Of a stretch of DNA of 25,510 nt, positions 24,895 through 25,510 are shown in pieces. The stretch lies in assembly GCA_026770585.1 (NCBI GenBank), contig MU646820.1:273297-298806 (forward strand). Direction: 5' to 3'. The stretch's first letter is position 1. Every line of letters starts with the position of its first letter. The position numbers and the translations under genes were made by a program. This DNA comes from Baffinella frigidus. Its lineage: Eukaryota > Cryptophyceae > Cryptomonadales > Baffinellaceae. Under the pieces are notes generated by a model, which saw only the letters and a program-made list of their open reading frames with translations, made no database searches and was not told the origin of the DNA.

Positions 24895-25499
24895 TCGTTT
24901 TTCGTGTTTCGTGTTTCGGGTATGGTTTCGGGTTTCGGGTTTCGGGTTCAAACCTGGGCACACCAGTCGAGGCGGTCGACCGCAAGCTCTTCAAGAAGGC
25001 CCTCGAGTGTCTCGCGCCCCGCCTCGGGACCTGAAGGAGTCGGGGTTTAGGGTGTGGGGTGTAGGGTGTAGGGTGTAGGGTGTGGGGTGTAGGGTGTAGG
25101 GTTGCAGGGTGTAGGGTGTAGGGTGTAAGGTGAAGGGTGTAGGGTATAGTGTGTATGGTTGCATGGTGTAGGGTGTAGGGTGAAAGGTGTATGGTTGCAG
25201 GGTTTAGGGGTGTAGGGTGCAGGGTGTAGGGTGTAGGGTGTAGGGTGTAGGGTTGCAGAGTATAGGGGTGTAGGGTGTAGGGTGTAGGGTGTAGGGTGTA
25301 GGGTGTTGGGTGTAGGGTGTAGGGTGGTGTAGGGCGCACCGGCGGCGGCGAGCATGGCCCCAGCGCGCTCGCGGAGGTCTCGCACCAGCGACTCCCGCGT
25401 CGAGTGTTTGGTGAAGGCGCGCAGCCGCGCGGGGAGGGAGGCGGCGCGGTATTCTGCGAGGGTTGTGCGCGCGCCGCACTCGTAGACGAGGGTGCCCAC
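15218..25499 (-). CDS. NBAS/Sec39-type ER-Golgi tethering protein, C-terminal part (5' incomplete)
   Basis: Exons in sense order: 25499-25340, 25030-24954, 24803-24669, 24462-24406, 24238-24143, 23897-23811, 23652-23579, 23381-23252, 22820-22665, 22437-22357, 22073-21966, 21481-21269, 21059-16740 and 16234-15218. All join in phase; about 2,250 codons lie in the window. Diagnostic segments match NBAS and plant MIP2 in order: GTLVYECG, APKPLGFFTKS, YLEALLDASCFDLARE, ARENFDSASS with NAEACLDL, MGLDPLPVQVRQ, WDLCAALA and AYALAHCPP. In the family this protein joins RINT1/Tip20 and ZW10/Dsl1 at the ER to capture Golgi-derived COPI vesicles. It differs from known members in having a huge E/A/K helix, about 125 extra residues near the start, and a shortened C-terminal part. 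The N-terminal beta-propeller would lie beyond 25510. Confidence 0.85.
16740..21059 (-). CDS. NBAS gene exon 12: end of Sec39-like region fused to a giant E/A/K helix (1440 codons)
   Basis: The acceptor is TTGCGCAG and the donor CAACAG|GTCCCT. The exon is exactly 1440 codons in phase 0. Residues 1-120 carry the strongest family match: LTDMGLDPLPVQVRQ, LLELAGLLGL, WDLCAALAAQEPLEMAHRQR and YALAHCPPAEAPAALEAW. Residues 120-525 are alanine-rich helices typical of the Sec39 solenoid. About 528-1410 is an uninterrupted E/A/K repeat. The exon ends SNGQFDAQLAALRAQ. No stop, splice acceptor or frame break separates the two halves, so the helix belongs to this protein unless an unseen intron removes it. 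Confidence 0.85.
16830..19480 (-). repeat. Coding repeat array: EEEAARIKA/EEEAALKKA units (about 880 residues)
   Basis: Units of mostly 9-11 codons (EEEAARIKA, EEEAALKKA, EEEAEALKKA and variants with ARKKA) follow one another with no proline and almost no aromatic residues. The DNA unit on plus is GCCTCCTCCTCAGCCTTSWT followed by YMGAGCA. Mixed 9-, 10- and 11-residue spacing does not give a clean heptad, so a single rigid alpha-helix or hendecad-type coil (TolA-like) is as likely as a classical coiled coil. Glu and Lys spaced i to i+4 favour self-stabilised helix. Confidence 0.9.
21142..21256. repeat. GAA microsatellite in NBAS intron 11
   Basis: A nearly pure (GAA)n run, interrupted by ACAG, AAAC and GGGAAA, fills the 209-bp intron 21060-21268. 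In the sense direction it is (TTC)n, giving a polypyrimidine-rich intron between exons 11 and 12. It also creates a spurious poly-Lys/poly-Phe open frame. Confidence 0.9.
21269..21481 (-). CDS. NBAS gene exon 11 (71 codons)
   Basis: The acceptor is GCTGAAG and the donor GTGCAG|GTGCTC. It reads VARENFDSASSTSDAAW, then LNAEACLDLVPDD, then an acidic/Gly-rich linker and WWAEADAERRLACAVQ. Family members have AREYF, then a Trp/Leu-rich helix and CLxL here, so the match is good apart from the inserted acidic linker. Confidence 0.85.
21480..21690. repeat. Tandem repeat, about 65-87 bp, in NBAS intron 10
   Basis: Repeated blocks contain CAGCACCAGCCCAACACATC plus TGCCRAG, then CCAAC-AACGTCAACACCA. The first block overlaps the exon 11 acceptor (sense GGTGCTGAAG). 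Two further blocks follow. This is another case of an acceptor edge inside an array. A short CCCTAAA run lies at 21779-21806. Confidence 0.7.
21966..22073 (-). CDS. NBAS gene exon 10 (36 codons)
   Basis: The acceptor is TTTCGCAG and the donor ATGCAG|GTTGAG. It reads VVRCAFTFLPEERVTE, then TYLEALLDASCFDLAREAMQ. The family pattern AFxFL-x9-LLxAxxFxLAR is clear. Phase 0 on both sides. Confidence 0.85.
22357..22437 (-). CDS. NBAS gene exon 9b (27 codons)
   Basis: The acceptor is CCGCGGCAG and the donor GGCGGG|GTGCGT. It encodes GARDERGWRRLREDLLGDPS. It sits where MIP2 has a W-x3-(W/L)RDM segment between the FF-motif exon and the AFxFL exon. Phase 0 on both sides supports it. Confidence 0.7.
22471..22555. 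repeat. Three-copy tandem repeat (about 31 bp) in an NBAS intron
   Basis: The unit begins GAGGYGGAGKCAGA and continues GGTGTTGAGGGTTGTTC or GGATGTTACGGTCTGGC. A separate pair of GCAACGATTRGGGTGGGG copies lies in the next intron (22159-22262). Confidence 0.7.
22665..22820 (-). CDS. NBAS gene exon 9 (52 codons)
   Basis: The acceptor is ACCCCCAG and the donor CGCCAG|GTAAAG. It reads ADVLDRHLTANEILERYS, then APKPLGFFTKSAAEQDVDSC and MAIVRGMCRSR. Family members show (H/V)xxKPxxFFxxxxS-x2-(D/E), so this is one of the most diagnostic exons. Confidence 0.9.
22831..23060. repeat. Telomere-like intron filler with a third remnant of exon 8
   Basis: TTGAGGG and TTTAGGG units (22831-22955 and 23014-23047), C-rich in the sense direction, flank 22988-23017. 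That segment is a degenerate copy of the exon 8 end and donor region (plus GTATCTGGTCCCTGCAGCGC, then CTGGAAGCG, equivalent to RFQALQ in sense). Confidence 0.8.
23063..23150 (-). pseudogene. Second copy of NBAS exon 8 (29 codons), possibly alternative
   Basis: It reads YLIYTSLPARAATLGRLADP then GRFQALQDQ, two substitutions from the matching part of exon 8 (L to R, D to G). It has its own AAG acceptor and a CAG|GTACTC donor. It enters in phase 2 and leaves in phase 0, exactly like exon 8, so it could replace exon 8 but could not follow it in frame. It lacks the first 14 or so codons of exon 8. It is intact, so it may be a working alternative exon rather than a dead copy. Confidence 0.7.
23164..23228. 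repeat. Palindromic CTACGG element between the two exon 8 copies
   Basis: The arms are ACCCCCCTATGTCCCTACGG (23164-23183) and CCGTAGGACATAGGGGGGGT (23209-23228). The centre holds two copies of CGGAGTGCCTACCGTA. It belongs to the same palindrome group as 6063-6162 and 8812-8850. Confidence 0.75.
23252..23381 (-). CDS. NBAS gene exon 8 (130 nt)
   Basis: The acceptor is GGTCGGCAG and the donor GACCAG|GTACCC. It reads CAYLCEDASQGEAQNLIYTS, then LPARAATLGLLADP and DRFQALQDQ. Family members have a CxYxC (or CIYTC) motif followed by LPER/LPQK and a helix ending in a basic/Gln-rich stretch. The first base completes an arginine codon with exon 7. Confidence 0.85.
23516..23553. repeat. GGGA tetranucleotide run in NBAS intron 7
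   Basis: Nine or so GGGA units, followed by a GTGTGT run. In sense this is a TCCC tract downstream of the exon 7 donor. Confidence 0.9.
23579..23652 (-). CDS. NBAS gene exon 7 (74 nt)
   Basis: The acceptor is TAAATCAG and the donor CTGCG|GTATAC. It encodes GNTLARVRMHRILRDPVATL, then AVAL. It ends with two bases that pair with exon 8. The spacing before CAYLCED fits the helix that precedes the CxYxC motif in family members. Confidence 0.75.
23811..23897 (-). CDS. NBAS gene exon 6 (29 codons, boundaries uncertain)
   Basis: The open segment reads QGAERAGWVGPAVCAA then TMTGTQLKAHQAR. The acceptor GCGGAAG (or GAAGCAG, 3 nt later) and the donor CACGC|GTCCTC give phase 0 on both sides, but the donor is weak. 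A later donor near 23713 is also possible. No family match by eye. Confidence 0.4.
23905..24126. repeat. Telomere-like filler of NBAS intron 5
   Basis: TTTAGGG, TTTCGGG and TTTGGGG units, G-rich on plus and C-rich in sense, fill nearly the whole gap between exons 5 and 6. Confidence 0.9.
24143..24238 (-). CDS. NBAS gene exon 5 (32 codons)
   Basis: The acceptor is CCAACCCAG, itself part of the repeat filler. The donor used here is GTGCTG|GTCGAC. It reads ALAAAAATPGGASRVAIVVL, then ATESDEQRAAVL. Phase 0 on both sides. It is not recognisable in plant or human homologues as remembered. Confidence 0.55.
24241..24400. repeat. Telomere-like filler of NBAS intron 4
   Basis: TTTGGGG units change to TTCGGGG and then TTAGGG on plus. 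The sense strand runs from the exon 4 donor (CAG|GTAAAC, then CCTAACCC) to the exon 5 acceptor (CCCAACCCAG). The intron is essentially only repeat. Confidence 0.9.
24406..24462 (-). CDS. NBAS gene exon 4 (19 codons)
   Basis: The acceptor is CCAAACCAG and the donor GATCAG|GTAAAC. It encodes VGEAVILLRFDPDVPAPDQ. Phase 0 on both sides, 57 nt. Both splice sites lie at the edge of repeat filler. Confidence 0.7.
24478..24663. repeat. Composite minisatellite, about 21 bp (GGGTTCTGAGGTCAGTGTTTA)
   Basis: TTTAGGG-type units alternate with TTCTGAGGTCAG in about six copies within NBAS intron 3, then return to plain TTTAGGG or TTGAGGG beside the exon 3 donor. Confidence 0.85.
24669..24803 (-). CDS. NBAS gene exon 3 (45 codons)
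   Basis: The acceptor is TAAACACAG and the donor GGCCCG|GTCCAA. It reads VFDASKISEPPSVLSSKSEA, then REWLPLAPVHFAPW and SSPPALLVGP. The first few residues continue the helix of exon 2; the Pro-rich remainder has no counterpart recalled from plant MIP2 or human NBAS. Phase 0 on both sides. Confidence 0.7.
24805..24950. repeat. Telomere-like filler of NBAS intron 2
   Basis: TTTAGGG, TTGAGGG and TTTCGGG units run from next to the exon 3 acceptor to the exon 2 donor (sense CCCAG|GTTTGAACCC). C-rich in sense. Confidence 0.9.
24954..25030 (-). CDS. NBAS gene exon 2 (77 nt)
   Basis: The acceptor is CTCCTTCAG and the donor GCCCAG|GTTTGA. It encodes (G)PEAGRETLEGLLEELAVD then RLDWCAQ. The first two bases complete a glycine with exon 1. 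It aligns by eye with the helix LLKEYLVTLAKGDL of human NBAS. Confidence 0.8.
25045..25335. repeat. TGTAGGG heptamer array filling NBAS intron 1
   Basis: It is mostly perfect GGGTGTA units, with occasional GGTTGCA and GGGGTGTA. It reaches within 5 bp of the exon 1 donor. The sense strand is (CCCTACA)n, pyrimidine-rich. Its open frames (TLHPTPYTLHP-type) are artefacts of the 7-bp period. Confidence 0.95.
25340..25499 (-). CDS. NBAS gene exon 1 of this window (160 nt)
   Basis: The acceptor CGAAACAG (25501-25500) shows the gene continues beyond the window. It reads VGTLVYECGARTTLAEYRA, then LPARLRAFTKHST and ESLVRDLRERAGAMLAAA. LVYE(T/C)G followed by a LxxL helix is conserved in NBAS. It ends with one base (donor G|GTGCGC) that joins exon 2. 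Confidence 0.85.
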
Positions 25500-25510
25500 C
25501 TGTTTCGGGG

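Overview
This is eukaryotic nuclear DNA. The genes are split by many GT-AG introns, the coding exons are GC-rich, and the non-coding DNA is full of degenerate telomere-like heptamers (TTTAGGG, TTGAGGG, TGTAGGG and their complements), minisatellites and small inverted-repeat elements. The plant/algal-type telomere motif, and a NBAS-type gene that reads closer to plant MIP2 than to animal NBAS, suggest a unicellular alga with a large repeat-rich genome. A prasinophyte-grade green alga would fit. A dinoflagellate or other alga is not excluded. No species is claimed.

Two genes were found, both on the minus strand. Their exons were joined by hand using reading frame, intron phase and splice sites.

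Gene 1 (right side, 25499 down to 15218) is the C-terminal part of an NBAS/Sec39-type protein, a subunit of the ER-Golgi tethering (Dsl1/NRZ) complex. Fourteen exons join in phase. The 5' part lies beyond the window edge. Its 1440-codon exon 12 runs directly from the Sec39-like region into about 880 residues of E/A/K repeats that predict one enormous helix. A final 338-codon exon follows. One exon (23252..23381) has a nearby second copy with the same intron phases (23063..23150) and a third remnant.

Gene 2 (left side, 11051 down to 1165) encodes a WD40 beta-propeller protein. Ten exons (A-I plus a 14-nt microexon) were identified, and every junction restores a WD-repeat reading frame. The 5' exon(s) above 11051 and the 3' end below 1165 were not found. 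The introns are long, up to 2.9 kb, and filled with repeats, including three 121-bp MITE-like elements and a truncated fourth.

The interval 11052-15217 is intergenic or unresolved. It holds two large telomere-like tracts, GA-rich DNA, a dispersed repeat family, an A/C-rich island that may be an old retroelement fragment, and palindromes.

The most unusual theme is that introns appear to be built from minisatellites that start and stop at the splice sites, and that exon edges (acceptor plus first bases, or exon end plus donor) have repeatedly been copied next to these arrays. Family assignments come from motif memory and hand translation. No database search or alignment program was run.
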